Shown here: piece by piece, positions 1 to 8,871 of the stretch
How positions within the stretch are numbered: position 1 is the stretch's first letter
Layout of the letters: every line of letters starts with the position of its first letter
DNA from: Alphaproteobacteria bacterium
GTDB taxonomy: Bacteria; Pseudomonadota; Alphaproteobacteria; Caulobacterales; Parvularculaceae
DNA length: 64,000 nucleotides
NCBI GenBank assembly: GCA_016125425.1
Contig: WGLT01000020.1
Location: 1-64,000, forward strand
Reading direction: 5' to 3'
Notes under the pieces: generated by a model
What the model was told of the DNA's origin: nothing
The model's input: the letters and a program-made list of their open reading frames with translations, nothing else
Databases searched by the model: none
Made by a program: the position numbers and the translations under genes

Positions 1-1044
1 ACAAAGAATTGTTGTCTCCGTTTGTCCGTAACCTTCGCAGATTTGCATTCCCATTTTGTTTCGCCAAATCTCAATCACTTCGGGATTTAACGGCTCGCCG
101 GCGCTGACGCAGTGTCGCAAGCGCATTGGCCTGCATCCATTCAGATCGTGGCGTACGAACATTCGATATGCAGTCGGCGGCGCGCAAAGTATGGAAACTG
201 GGAATTTCTCCAGCCATGACAGTATTCGTTCCGGATCGACGCTGTTTGCGTGCAAGGCGAAAATGCCGGCGCCGCAGAGCCATGGGGCGAAGAGGCTGCT
301 CCACGCTCCCTTCGCCCATCCTGTATCCGAAACATTCCAGACAAGGTCGTCCGGGCCTGCGCGTAGCCAAAAGCGTCCCGTCGTTTCATGACCCAACGGG
401 TAACCGCATCCGTGCACCGTCATCTTCGGATTACCGGTGGTGCCGGAAGTGAAGTACCATAGCGCCTCGTCGTCCGCCTTCGTGTCAGCGCAATCTTCGA
501 CTGGAGCGCCCGCAAACGCCGCATATGCCGTCCAACCGGCGCGATCCCCTTCGACAATGACTTTGGCGCCTCGCCAATGCTCGTCTTCCGCCGCGGCATC
601 GACACGTTCTGCAAGCGTAGCATTCGTTACGACGGCTGCGGCGTTGGTCGTACGCAACCGAAACGCGATATCCTTTTCCATCAATTGTGTTGTGCCGGGC
701 GATGCGATAGCGCCCAATTGAAGGCACGCCAGCATCATCTCCCACCAAGCTTTCTCTCGGGACAGAAATACAAGCACTACGTCGCCGCGATTGACGCCGA
801 TGGCGCGCAATAAGCCAGCAGCCCGATTTACGCGATGTCGAAGCGCCTCAAAGCTCGCGATGTCCACCTCGTTTTCGGCGCTCGTCCAATACAGAGCTGT
901 CGCTTTCGGGCGCGTCACCGCCAGCTCATACAAAATATCCCGTACAAAATTGAATCGATCCGGGCGACGCCAGACAAATTTCTGGCGTTCGTTCAAGTAC
1001 TCCTCGGCGGACCTTCCCGTCATGGCGAAAGGGCTTTCCTGCAT
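1..1044 (-). CDS. acyl-CoA synthetase (AMP-forming), medium-chain/aromatic type, partial
   Basis: This AMP-binding acyl-CoA synthetase would activate a carboxylic acid with ATP and CoA in the cytoplasm. The gene runs off the left edge, so about 348 residues from the N-terminus are visible. The phosphate-binding loop reads TSGTTGNPKM near residue 200, a form typical of the medium-chain (ACSM-like) branch, and the visible part ends in a GYGQTE motif. The ATG at 1044 follows a GAGG ribosome site directly after an in-frame stop; an ATG at 1023 is the alternative start. It lies 22 bases behind the aldehyde dehydrogenase gene, so both are probably co-transcribed and the enzyme may take the acid that dehydrogenase makes. 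The substrate cannot be read from the sequence. Confidence 0.85.
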   Translation of the reverse strand, partial: MQESPFAMTGRSAEEYLNERQKFVWRRPDRFNFVRDILYELAVTRPKATALYWTSAENEVDIASFEALRHRVNRAAGLLRAIGVNRGDVVLVFLSREKAWWEMMLACLQLGAIASPGTTQLMEKDIAFRLRTTNAAAVVTNATLAERVDAAAEDEHWRGAKVIVEGDRAGWTAYAAFAGAPVEDCADTKADDEALWYFTSGTTGNPKMTVHGCGYPLGHETTGRFWLRAGPDDLVWNVSDTGWAKGAWSSLFAPWLCGAGIFALHANSVDPERILSWLEKFPVSILCAPPTAYRMFVRHDLNGCRPMRLRHCVSAGEPLNPEVIEIWRNKMGMQICEGYGQTETTILC

Positions 1045-1066
1045 TCACCCTCACTTTGCGCGACGG

Positions 1067-2470
1067 CTATTTCGCCATGTTTAGGACACGGACTTGCGTG
1101 AACTCCGCCAGGCCTTCATGCGCCTGCTCCACTCCTATCCCGGACTGCTTGCTTCCCGCCATCGGAATGTGGGGGCCGATCGTAATGTGCTGATTAATCC
1201 ACACAGTACCCGCATCGAGCTGTTCGGCCAGCCGGCGTGCGCGCTTGAAGTCTCCCGACCACACCGAACCGCCAAGTCCGTATGGGCTTGCGTTTGCCCG
1301 GCGGATTGCATCATCGTCTTCTTCAAATTTTATGATTGGCACCACGGGACCGAACTGCTCTTCATCGACAATCCGGTTGCCTTCTTTTACATCTCGTACG
1401 ATCGCCGGACGGATAAAGTAGCCCGCGCGATCGAGCCGGTCTCCGCCAAGAACTGTGCCGCCTTCCTTTTTGGCGCTTTCGATTAAATCCTGCACCTTTT
1501 TGAATTGCGCTTTGTTTTGCAGCGGTCCAATACGCGTTCCCTGCTTTGCGCCGTCATCCACGACGACTTCTTTCGCCAACTTGACCAGTTCTTCCGCCAT
1601 AGCGTCATAAATCGGCGCCTGCACATATATGCGCTTCGCCGCCATGCAAACCTGGCCGCAGTTAAGCAGGGCCGCATCGAAAATCTTGGGCGCCACTTCC
1701 TTCACGTTGACATCATCAAGGACAATCGCGACGTCATTTCCGCCGAGTTCAAGCGTGAGCCGTTTTAATGTGTCCGCTCCGTTCTTCATAATCTTCCGGC
1801 CCGTCTCAACCGAACCGGTGAAAGACACCTTCGCGACGTCCGGATGCGAGGTCAGGAGCGGACCCAGATCATTGTCATCGGCAATTATGTTGATCACGCC
1901 CGGCGGGACGATGTCCTTAACCAATTCCCCTAATTTCAATGTAGTCGCGGGCGTGGTCGGCGCCGGCTTCACGACAATCGTGTCTCCCGCAATGAGCGCA
2001 GGTCCGATTTTCCACGCCGCCAGAAGCAACGGGAAATTCCATGCGACGATACCGACAACAACGCCCAACGGCACGCGATGGACCTCAACCCTCGCCGTCT
2101 CATCATCCTGCACGACCTTGGATTCTAACGTCAGCGTGGCGTAATGGCGCAAATATCCCTCGGTCCACGCAACCTCCCCCTGCGCTTCCGCAATGGGTTT
2201 GCCCTGCTCGCTGGTAAGCGTTCTTGCGAGATCATCCGCATTGTCGCGTATAACGTCGGCAATCGCTGAGACGACCGCTTGCCGTTTCTCGATCGGCGTC
2301 TTCGACCAAACCGGAAACGCCGCCTTGGCGGACGCTATCGCCGCTTCGGCCTGCTTCCTGGAGGCGCGCGACACCTTCGCAAAAATCTCCTCCGTCGCCG
2401 GATTGACTACGGCGAGATGCTCGTCGCCATCGACAAGCTCTCCTCCGATCAACAGCCTATAGTCGCCCAT
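1067..2470 (-). CDS. NAD(P)-dependent aldehyde dehydrogenase
   Basis: A 467-residue member of the aldehyde dehydrogenase superfamily, oxidising an aldehyde to the acid in the cytoplasm. All the usual catalytic residues are visible: Asn145 in AWNFP, Lys168 in VVKPA, the cofactor loop FTGSVETG near 218, the general base Glu241 in LELGG, and the nucleophile Cys275 in the NCGQVC context. Length is normal for the family. It lies between two acyl-CoA synthetases downstream of an amine dehydrogenase, so a likely job is to oxidise the aldehyde released from the amine. That assignment is inferred from context, as is the substrate class. No signal peptide is present, so the aldehyde would have to enter the cytoplasm. 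Confidence 0.92.
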   Translation of the reverse strand: MGDYRLLIGGELVDGDEHLAVVNPATEEIFAKVSRASRKQAEAAIASAKAAFPVWSKTPIEKRQAVVSAIADVIRDNADDLARTLTSEQGKPIAEAQGEVAWTEGYLRHYATLTLESKVVQDDETARVEVHRVPLGVVVGIVAWNFPLLLAAWKIGPALIAGDTIVVKPAPTTPATTLKLGELVKDIVPPGVINIIADDNDLGPLLTSHPDVAKVSFTGSVETGRKIMKNGADTLKRLTLELGGNDVAIVLDDVNVKEVAPKIFDAALLNCGQVCMAAKRIYVQAPIYDAMAEELVKLAKEVVVDDGAKQGTRIGPLQNKAQFKKVQDLIESAKKEGGTVLGGDRLDRAGYFIRPAIVRDVKEGNRIVDEEQFGPVVPIIKFEEDDDAIRRANASPYGLGGSVWSGDFKRARRLAEQLDAGTVWINQHITIGPHIPMAGSKQSGIGVEQAHEGLAEFTQVRVLNMAK

Positions 2471-2498
2471 CTGGTCCTCTCCTCGTAAAATTGCGTTA

Positions 2499-4202
2499 TC
2501 AATTCGCCGTCATACAGTCGCGCCGGGAAAGTTCCCGGGTCATCGCTTCGCGCATGATGAACTTTTGCACCTTGCCGGTTACGGTCATCGGAAACTCGTC
2601 GACAAATCTAAAATGTCTCGGAACTTTGTAGTGGGCAATCTCGCCCTTACAAAACTCCCTCATTTCGTTCTCTGTGCATGTCTCGCCGGTTCGCAATTTT
2701 ATCCAGGCGCACACCTCTTCTCCGTATTTTTCGTCGGGCACGCCGAATACTTGCACATCCTCAACTTTCGGGTGGCGATAAAGAAACTCTTCGATCTCGC
2801 GCGGGTAGATATTCTCCCCGCCTCGAATGATCATATCTTTTAGACGACCAGTAATGCGACAATAGCCTTCATCATCCAGCACCCCAAGATCTCCGGTATG
2901 CATCCAGCCGCCGTCGTCGATCGCTTCGCAGGTTCTCTCCGCGTCATCCCAATAGCCGCTCATAACGGAATATCCCCGCGTCAGGAGTTCGCCCTGCTCG
3001 CCGCGCGGCAGCACGTTTCCACTTTCGTCGACAATTTTGACCTCCACATAAGGGTGGATTTTACCCACCGTCGAGACGCGCCTTTCAATGTCATCATCCG
3101 GCATGGACTGAAAGCTGACCGGACTTGTTTCTGTCATGCCATAACAGATTGTGACTTCGCGCATATGCATTTCGGAAATGACCCGCCGCATGATGTCTTT
3201 CGGACACGGCGCGCCGGCCATAACCCCTGTGCGAAGAGTTGAAAGGTTGAATGCGCTAAAATCCGGGTGGTTGAGCTCCGCAATAAACATCGTCGGAACG
3301 CCGTAAAGCGCCGTGCACTTTTCGCGATCAACCGCTTTCAGCACGCGCGCGGCATCAAACACTTCATCGGGAAAAACCATGGCTGCGCCATGCGTGATGC
3401 AACCAAGAACTCCCATAACCATACCGAAACAATGGTAGAGAGGAACCGGAATGCACAGCCTGTCTTCCTGCGTAAATCGCTGGCGCGCCGCGACAAATCT
3501 TCCGTTATTCAAGATGTTGTGGTGCGTCAGGGTGGCGCCTTTCGGAAATCCTGTTGTTCCGCTCGTAAACTGGATATTGATCGGATCGTCAGGCGAAAGC
3601 GTCGCGCTGACTTCAGCCAGCCGCTTGCGCGCTCTTCCATCCGCCCGCGTTTCAATATCTGCAAAACGAAAGCAGCCGGGAACACACTTATCAGCGATTA
3701 CAATTACGTTCCGCAATTTCGGCAAGCGCTCAGCATGAAGCCGACCGGGCGCGCTCCGGTTGAGTTCCGGCGCGATCGTGCGAATCATTGCGATGTAGTC
3801 GCTCGTCTTGACTCGATCGGCTAAGACGAGCGCGGCGCACCCTGATTTGTTCAACGCGTATTCAAGTTCGTGCGTTCTATATGCCGGATTAATCGTGACG
3901 AGAATGAGACCCGCCTTCGCGGTCCCGAGCTGCGTGATCACCCACTCCAATTTATTGGGAGACCAAATTCCCACACGATCGCCGGGCTCAAGCCCCAGCG
4001 CCAAAAGACCGACCGCAAAGCGTTCGGCAAGAGCGTTCAATTCAGCATAGGTGAGGCGCGCACTTTGGTGGCGCACGATCAAAGCTTCGCGATCGCCATA
4101 CCGATCTGCAGAATCGGACAGCGCCGCGCCTATCGTCCGATAGACGAGCGGCGTATCAGAAGGGCCGCAGACATAGCTTAGTGAGGGAGTCCGTTTCTCC
4201 AT
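2499..4202 (-). CDS. AMP-binding acyl-CoA synthetase
   Basis: A full-length 567-residue acyl-CoA synthetase of the FadD/ACSF2-like type. Visible motifs are the phosphate loop [10 protein letters not shown] at 213-222, YGMTE, the ATP-binding GWMHTGD, the hinge [16 protein letters not shown], and the C-terminal TVTGK whose lysine (about 544) is the adenylation residue. It would couple a fatty or aromatic acid to CoA. It lies 28 bases upstream of the aldehyde dehydrogenase gene on the same strand, and a strong hairpin separates it from the TonB receptor gene upstream. Two different CoA ligases in one unit suggest either two substrates or successive steps of one pathway; the sequence does not say which. 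Confidence 0.92.
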   Translation of the reverse strand: MEKRTPSLSYVCGPSDTPLVYRTIGAALSDSADRYGDREALIVRHQSARLTYAELNALAERFAVGLLALGLEPGDRVGIWSPNKLEWVITQLGTAKAGLILVTINPAYRTHELEYALNKSGCAALVLADRVKTSDYIAMIRTIAPELNRSAPGRLHAERLPKLRNVIVIADKCVPGCFRFADIETRADGRARKRLAEVSATLSPDDPINIQFTSGTTGFPKGATLTHHNILNNGRFVAARQRFTQEDRLCIPVPLYHCFGMVMGVLGCITHGAAMVFPDEVFDAARVLKAVDREKCTALYGVPTMFIAELNHPDFSAFNLSTLRTGVMAGAPCPKDIMRRVISEMHMREVTICYGMTETSPVSFQSMPDDDIERRVSTVGKIHPYVEVKIVDESGNVLPRGEQGELLTRGYSVMSGYWDDAERTCEAIDDGGWMHTGDLGVLDDEGYCRITGRLKDMIIRGGENIYPREIEEFLYRHPKVEDVQVFGVPDEKYGEEVCAWIKLRTGETCTENEMREFCKGEIAHYKVPRHFRFVDEFPMTVTGKVQKFIMREAMTRELSRRDCMTAN

Positions 4203-4239
4203 CGCCTCGGGGCCTCTCTCGGCCCGCTCCCGACTAATT

Positions 4240-4276
4240 GAGGAGGGCCGACGAGCATGCTCATCGTCCCCTCCTC
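4240..4276. repeat. large inverted repeat (hairpin) between receptor and ligase genes
   Basis: Arms GAGGAGGG (4240-4247) and CCCCTCCTC (4268-4276) enclose an almost perfect palindrome centred on GAGCATGCTC. The structure lies in the 110-base gap after the TonB receptor stop. No T-run follows on either strand, so a classical intrinsic terminator is not supported. It could instead stabilise the upstream mRNA end, attenuate transcription or bind a protein. Confidence 0.6.
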
Positions 4277-4312
4277 AGAATGATCAGTTCAGCTAAGACG
4301 CTCAATTACAGC

Positions 4313-6646
4313 TTAGAACTGATAGCTCACATTGACGCCCCACATTCTCGGACGTCCGTAGTATTGCTCGATCAATCCAAACAAGCCTCCGTTTGTGAGG
4401 TTCCCGGAAAGGTCGAACGTCTGCACCAGGTATTTGGAGGCCGTCATATTCTGCATGAACACGCGGACGCTCCAGTTTTCGCTCGGCGGAATCCAGGTTA
4501 TCGCTGCATCGCCGACAAAATAGCCGTCCTGGGTGGAGCCTTGGGTCGCAAGCAACGTGAAGTAATGCTTGGTGCGGTACTGACCATCGATTTGCAACGC
4601 AAGATTGCCATAACCGATCGGAAACTCGTATCTCGCCAGACCATTCAGATTCCACTTCGGCGTTTGCACGGGACGAACCGTCGCGCCAGGAATGACTGCG
4701 GGCACGATATCATCCGGCGCGGGAAGACCCGTCAACGCGTCGATGGTCAGACCGGGAACGTTCTTCACTTTTGCGTCAATATAGGCGACGCCGAACTGCA
4801 TATCGAAGCCCTGCGTCGGCGTAGCCTGCATTTCCAGCTCGAATCCCTTGGTCCTCGCTTTCGCGTTGAGGGTGAACGTGTCAAGGCCAATGATCGAAAA
4901 CGCCTGGTAGTCCTTGTAGTCATAATAATAGCCGGCGCCGTTAAGACGAGCCCGACCATTGGCGAAAGTGAGTTTGAATCCGGCCTCGTAGGCGTCAAGC
5001 TGTTCCGGTCGATAGTTCATGAACGTATCGCTGACATATGCTGGCGTCGGCAGCAGAGGCGCGTTGAAGCCCCCCGCTTTCGTGCCCCGGTTCCAACTCA
5101 CATAAGTGAGAAGGGACTCGACTGGCTTGAAGTTAATCTGTGCCCGGAACGCCCATTGCTTGTCGTGCCGTTTGCCCGAATAAGGCGTCACCGCGTCGAC
5201 AACGTCCACAATATTCGGGTCCAGACCGCTCCGGTTTCCATCGGGAAACCATGAAAGCAGATTGCGATAGTCGTGTGTCTTCCTTTCATCGATGTAGCGG
5301 GCGCCGCCGATGATCGAAAGCTGGTCAGTCAACGCATATTCCAGCTGACCGAATCCCGAAACCGACTTCGAGGTCGTATGATACGGATTTCGCACGCCGT
5401 TAAAACCGAGCGTATCGACAGTATCAGGCGCGAATAGGCCGTTGAACAGCCCAATCGTAACCCCGCCGTTCGAATCGTGAATATCGAGATCAAGATAATA
5501 AATCCCGACAAGCCATTTGAGACGATCGATCTCGCCCGCCAACCTCGCCTCTTGAGAAAATTGAGTGGCGTCGGTTGTGAGAAAGAATCGGAAATAGTCT
5601 ACGGGCGATGCGTCCGAATCCTCCATGTAATCGCGTTTGACAGACTGGTAATCCGTTAGCGTCGTCAACGTACCGAAGCCGAGATTCCAGTCTATGCGAC
5701 CCGAAGCGCCCCAAGTATCGAGCTTGTTACGGCCTGTGAAATCATATTCGCCCGTATAGATGTTCGGATCGTTATCCACATATCCGCCGAGGTCGACGTT
5801 AGGCACGCCGGGCGTATACATACCGTCCGGATAGATCGCCGAGGCATATTTGAAAAAGCCGGTGCGGATGTCCTGTTTTCCCATCCTGGCGTTTAGAAGA
5901 AGTTTGAAGTCATCTGTCGGCTTGTAAAGCAGTTGAATCCGGCCCGCCGTTTCGTTTGCGTTATTCAGCTTTTCCTGCGGATTAAGCTTGTTCGTGACGT
6001 AGCCGTCGCCCTGATGGGTAGCGAAAGAAATACGCGCATCCAGATCTTTCGCGACCGGCAGGTTGACAGCGCCCTGCGCTTTTACCCGATCAAAGCTGCC
6101 GTAAGTGACGCTTCCATATCCCCCAAACTCATCGCTCGGCTTAACCGTGATGTAATGGACAAGGCCCCCTGTCGCGTTTCGGCCGAACAGAGTTCCCTGC
6201 GGCCCCCGAAGAATTTCGACGCGATCGATGTCAAACAGCAGAAAACCTGCCCCCGACATCTGAGATATATAGGTCTCATCTACATAAATCGCGACTGGGC
6301 TTTCCACGTTTGTCGTAAAGTCATTGTTGGCGACGCCTCTAATGCCGATCGCATAGTTCGCTTCTCCGTTCGGTTGGAGGGTCGAAACGCCAGCCGCCAT
6401 TGCGGTCACTTCCTGAGCATTTGTCAAACCAAGCGCCCGCATCTGGTCGCCGGAGAGCGCCGTAATTGAAATACCGACATCCTGGATGTTCTGCTGGCGT
6501 TTCTGCGCCGTCACTACAATTTGGTCGGTAAAGACTCCTTCCTGAGCGAACGCCGCCGGCGCGACGCCCAGACCGAGCACGCACAACGACGGCGCTCCGA
6601 GCAACACTCTCCTTATTCCTGATCTTTTGTTTTTTAGATACTTCAT
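4313..6646 (-). CDS. TonB-dependent outer-membrane receptor
   Basis: A 777-residue TonB-dependent receptor: a signal peptide ending near AFAQ (residue 35), a plug domain beginning at IVVTAQKR, the conserved plug motif RVEILRGPQGTLFGRNATGG, and a long beta-barrel with a terminal aromatic residue (VSYQF). Such receptors use TonB and proton-motive force to move bulky or scarce compounds across the outer membrane. I chose the ATG at 6646 because a GGGAGGG ribosome site precedes it; an upstream ATG at 6679 would put residues in front of the signal peptide. The gene lies between the cytochromes of an amine dehydrogenase cluster and its CoA ligases, so the cargo may be the amine or a related aromatic compound. 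The plug resembles receptors common in sphingomonads, which hints at transfer. Confidence 0.93.
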   Translation of the reverse strand: MKYLKNKRSGIRRVLLGAPSLCVLGLGVAPAAFAQEGVFTDQIVVTAQKRQQNIQDVGISITALSGDQMRALGLTNAQEVTAMAAGVSTLQPNGEANYAIGIRGVANNDFTTNVESPVAIYVDETYISQMSGAGFLLFDIDRVEILRGPQGTLFGRNATGGLVHYITVKPSDEFGGYGSVTYGSFDRVKAQGAVNLPVAKDLDARISFATHQGDGYVTNKLNPQEKLNNANETAGRIQLLYKPTDDFKLLLNARMGKQDIRTGFFKYASAIYPDGMYTPGVPNVDLGGYVDNDPNIYTGEYDFTGRNKLDTWGASGRIDWNLGFGTLTTLTDYQSVKRDYMEDSDASPVDYFRFFLTTDATQFSQEARLAGEIDRLKWLVGIYYLDLDIHDSNGGVTIGLFNGLFAPDTVDTLGFNGVRNPYHTTSKSVSGFGQLEYALTDQLSIIGGARYIDERKTHDYRNLLSWFPDGNRSGLDPNIVDVVDAVTPYSGKRHDKQWAFRAQINFKPVESLLTYVSWNRGTKAGGFNAPLLPTPAYVSDTFMNYRPEQLDAYEAGFKLTFANGRARLNGAGYYYDYKDYQAFSIIGLDTFTLNAKARTKGFELEMQATPTQGFDMQFGVAYIDAKVKNVPGLTIDALTGLPAPDDIVPAVIPGATVRPVQTPKWNLNGLARYEFPIGYGNLALQIDGQYRTKHYFTLLATQGSTQDGYFVGDAAITWIPPSENWSVRVFMQNMTASKYLVQTFDLSGNLTNGGLFGLIEQYYGRPRMWGVNVSYQF

Positions 6647-6705
6647 TTGCCATCCCTCCCGTTCATAACGTGATCCCACAGGAACGCCGCGCGTCCTCGC
6701 CTCTC

Positions 6706-7167
6706 TCAGTCTGCGTCTCTTGCGGACGCTTCATCTTGCTTCCGTAGATCTTCTTCCAACTTCGCGCGAAGAACAGCCGCCTCGCTCACGAGCGGAGCGC
6801 GGCGCCCCTCAGCCATCTCGGCCGCTGTGAACGGTCTAAATCCTTCGGGCAGATGTTCCGGATCGAAAGTAGCGAGCGTCCAATTGAGCAGCTCAGCAAG
6901 CTGATCATCGGAGAGCGCCGCATTCGTGACGCCCGGCACGCGAGTCAGATAGGATCTTCCCTCCGGCACTTCCAAAAAGCGCGCGACCTGATGCGCCATG
7001 GACGGAGCTCCATTCTTAGTGCCGGTCGCATCAGGGAGATGACAACCTTGGCAATGGAGCATCCAATTCGTGTGCGCCCGGTCTGGGCTCTCTACGCCCG
7101 CCAGAGAAGCTGCGTTCGCCGCGCTTGCGACGGCTATCGTTGCAATCACTAACGCAAGCGCCCTCAT
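6706..7167 (-). CDS. periplasmic c-type cytochrome (mono-haem)
   Basis: A 153-residue exported cytochrome c with a signal peptide ending around ANAA and a single haem attachment site CQGCH (Cys39, Cys42, His43). It overlaps the preceding cytochrome gene by four bases (ATGA), so the two are translationally coupled. Directly behind aauBEDA, the likely role is to accept electrons from the TTQ enzyme or from the neighbouring cytochrome and pass them to the respiratory chain. The C-terminal third is charged and probably helical. No close named family can be given; the electron-carrier role follows from the haem motif and the location is inferred from the signal peptide. Confidence 0.85.
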   Translation of the reverse strand: MRALALVIATIAVASAANAASLAGVESPDRAHTNWMLHCQGCHLPDATGTKNGAPSMAHQVARFLEVPEGRSYLTRVPGVTNAALSDDQLAELLNWTLATFDPEHLPEGFRPFTAAEMAEGRRAPLVSEAAVLRAKLEEDLRKQDEASARDAD

Positions 7168-7688
7168 TCGTGCTGCTCCAAAACCGGAAGCGCAGTCATG
7201 GCTGCGCTTCTCAGTCCGTGAACTTCGGTCGGATTAAGATTGAAGTGCGCAGACCGAACGCTTCCAACCTCATCTTTATCAAATTTCTTGACGTTGCTTC
7301 CGACTTCGCCGTTCGCGCCTTTGAGACTCATGGCGTAATTCAGGACCGCGGCGATATCCTCATCAGTCAACCCCGCCTGCGCAGGCATAACCCCACGGTA
7401 TTTTTGGCCGTTTACGTCAATCTCTCCCATGAGGCCCGCGCTGACCGCCATGATCATGTAAGTTCGGCCGGCATCCGTCGAAGCGATTTCTGACAGCCGC
7501 CCCGCAAGCGGAGGAAAACTCCCCGGAACGCCTTGGCCGCTCGGCAGGTGGCATGCGGCGCATCGCTGAAAAACGACCTTTCCGTGATCGGTTGGAACGG
7601 CGTCGCTACCCGGTCCGCTTGCCGTCGCCATAGCGACCATTCCAATCGCTCCTAAAACGCCGCCAACAACAGTCCAAACACGTTTCAT
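7164..7688 (-). CDS. periplasmic class I-like cytochrome c
   Basis: A 174-residue exported cytochrome c with an N-terminal signal sequence, the haem site CAACH (Cys43, Cys46, His47) and a candidate axial methionine in RGVMPAQ, as in class I cytochromes. Its start overlaps the end of aauA by four bases. In TTQ enzymes electrons leave one at a time to a blue copper protein or a cytochrome c. No cupredoxin gene is visible here, so this is the best candidate for the direct acceptor. That role is inferred from position. A C-terminal extension of about 55 residues beyond the cytochrome core, including FNLNPTEVHG, is unassigned. Confidence 0.87.
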   Translation of the reverse strand: MKRVWTVVGGVLGAIGMVAMATASGPGSDAVPTDHGKVVFQRCAACHLPSGQGVPGSFPPLAGRLSEIASTDAGRTYMIMAVSAGLMGEIDVNGQKYRGVMPAQAGLTDEDIAAVLNYAMSLKGANGEVGSNVKKFDKDEVGSVRSAHFNLNPTEVHGLRSAAMTALPVLEQHE

Positions 7689-8248
7689 TTTGGCGACGCC
7701 TCATCTAACGCCAACCCGATGATGACGGCGGTCGAACATGTGTAAGCTGCGGTCGACGTTCCTAGGCACCAGTTTATGTCGTTGTTCGACTGCGGACGCG
7801 TTCTTGGTTTCTCGCCCTCGTTCCGATTGCAGAGGCATCTGCCGCACGCCGGTTTTCCGCAACAATCATTGTAGGAAATGATGTATTTGCGTCCGTCTGC
7901 GGGATTCGTACACGTCCCGATCCAAGTAATCGGAGACATTTCCGATCCTGGCGGACAAGCGCTCGGAGAGCCGCCGCAACAACTGCAAAGGAAGCCGTCA
8001 ATCGCGCAATACCGCCAGTAGTCGCAACTCGCAGGATCGCCGGGATCCATCGGATTGCCGGTACTCTGCGGGGCCACGCCGTCATAGCCCTTTCCGCCAT
8101 GAGATTCTGCTGCGCGCGCCACGGGCAGCGCGGGCAAAAAGGCGCCGCCGGTCACAAGCCCGCCAAGCGTCGCAAGCGCCCCGCGCCGCGATGTGAACCG
8201 CGCCAATCCCCTCACCGCAGCCTCACTCAAGCGGTCAAACTTCGTCAT
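7685..8248 (-). CDS. aauA: aralkylamine dehydrogenase light (TTQ) subunit
   Basis: Small catalytic subunit of a quinoprotein amine dehydrogenase (amine + water to aldehyde + ammonia in the periplasm). The N-terminus carries a twin-arginine type signal (SRRGALATLGG). The mature part is cysteine-rich with 14 Cys. The two tryptophans that form tryptophan tryptophylquinone are Trp109 (PITWIGTC) and Trp160 (DINWCLG). The candidate catalytic base Asp128 (YNDCC) is kept. From memory of the Alcaligenes faecalis enzyme, CSCCGG, GFLCSCC and CCGKPACGRC match aralkylamine rather than methylamine dehydrogenase, and the position of active-site Thr172 is Ser here. It overlaps aauD and the first cytochrome gene by four bases each. 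The amine accepted is not certain. Confidence 0.93.
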   Translation of the reverse strand: MTKFDRLSEAAVRGLARFTSRRGALATLGGLVTGGAFLPALPVARAAESHGGKGYDGVAPQSTGNPMDPGDPASCDYWRYCAIDGFLCSCCGGSPSACPPGSEMSPITWIGTCTNPADGRKYIISYNDCCGKPACGRCLCNRNEGEKPRTRPQSNNDINWCLGTSTAAYTCSTAVIIGLALDEASPK

Positions 8249-8871
8249 GCGCCGATCCTCTGCTCGTCGGAGTTCGCGTGCGTGCGTTTTGCTATGTATT
8301 CCTGCAAAGATGCGACGCCGCGATCCTTCGCTTCAAAAAGACTTTCCAAATGCTCCCGACTATTCACCAGACCGAGAGAAGCGACTTTCCCGGTTTCATC
8401 CAGCAACACCGCATAAGGGAGCTTTGAAACTCCGAATGTTCGTCCGAGCTCCTCGGACAGAACATACGGAAAATCGTCCAGGCCCTGAGCGTCCCGATAG
8501 GACCGATGCAGTTCCGGCGCGCCGCCGTCGCTTGCGATGATGACAGAAACCCAATCTTTCTCCGCGCGCGCAGCCGAGCGAACAATAGGGAGAAGCGTCT
8601 TGCACACCGGACAGTCCGGAGAAGCAAAGAAAAACAGCTGACTGCGATCACGCGGTCCGCCAACCTGAATTTTCTGTCCGTCGATGTCGCGGAGGGTCAA
8701 GGTTGGGGCCGGATCTCCGACGCGCACTCGCCGATTAACCGCGAGCGCGCCCGCCGGCGCGATGCGCTCATGAAGAACGCCGACCTGGCGGGCAAGCGCT
8801 AGGACAGCGACCGCTAACGCGACTACAATCAAGCCAAGAATTACTTGAGAGACCGCCAAAGTTGCGATCAT
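8245..8871 (-). CDS. aauD: MauD-like thioredoxin-fold protein for amine dehydrogenase maturation
   Basis: A 208-residue protein with one N-terminal membrane helix (about residues 5-27) and a periplasmic thioredoxin-like domain with the redox motif CPVC (Cys87, Cys90). MauD/AauD proteins are needed to fold the small subunit, which has many disulfides, and are thought to work with the membrane partner MauE. Here it lies between aauE and aauA with four-base overlaps on both sides, the canonical B-E-D-A order. The fold and the order are visible; the substrate relationship with AauA follows from work on mau systems. Confidence 0.9.
   Translation of the reverse strand: MIATLAVSQVILGLIVVALAVAVLALARQVGVLHERIAPAGALAVNRRVRVGDPAPTLTLRDIDGQKIQVGGPRDRSQLFFFASPDCPVCKTLLPIVRSAARAEKDWVSVIIASDGGAPELHRSYRDAQGLDDFPYVLSEELGRTFGVSKLPYAVLLDETGKVASLGLVNSREHLESLFEAKDRGVASLQEYIAKRTHANSDEQRIGA

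Noticed and set aside
4238-5254. Plus-strand open frame over the TonB receptor gene
   Set aside because: No start signal and no family match; the receptor frame on the other strand explains the sequence.
7685-8248. Calling the TTQ enzyme methylamine dehydrogenase
   Set aside because: The extra cysteines (CSCC, CCGKPACGRC) and surrounding residues fit aralkylamine dehydrogenase better, and no mauG, mauF or amicyanin gene is visible.
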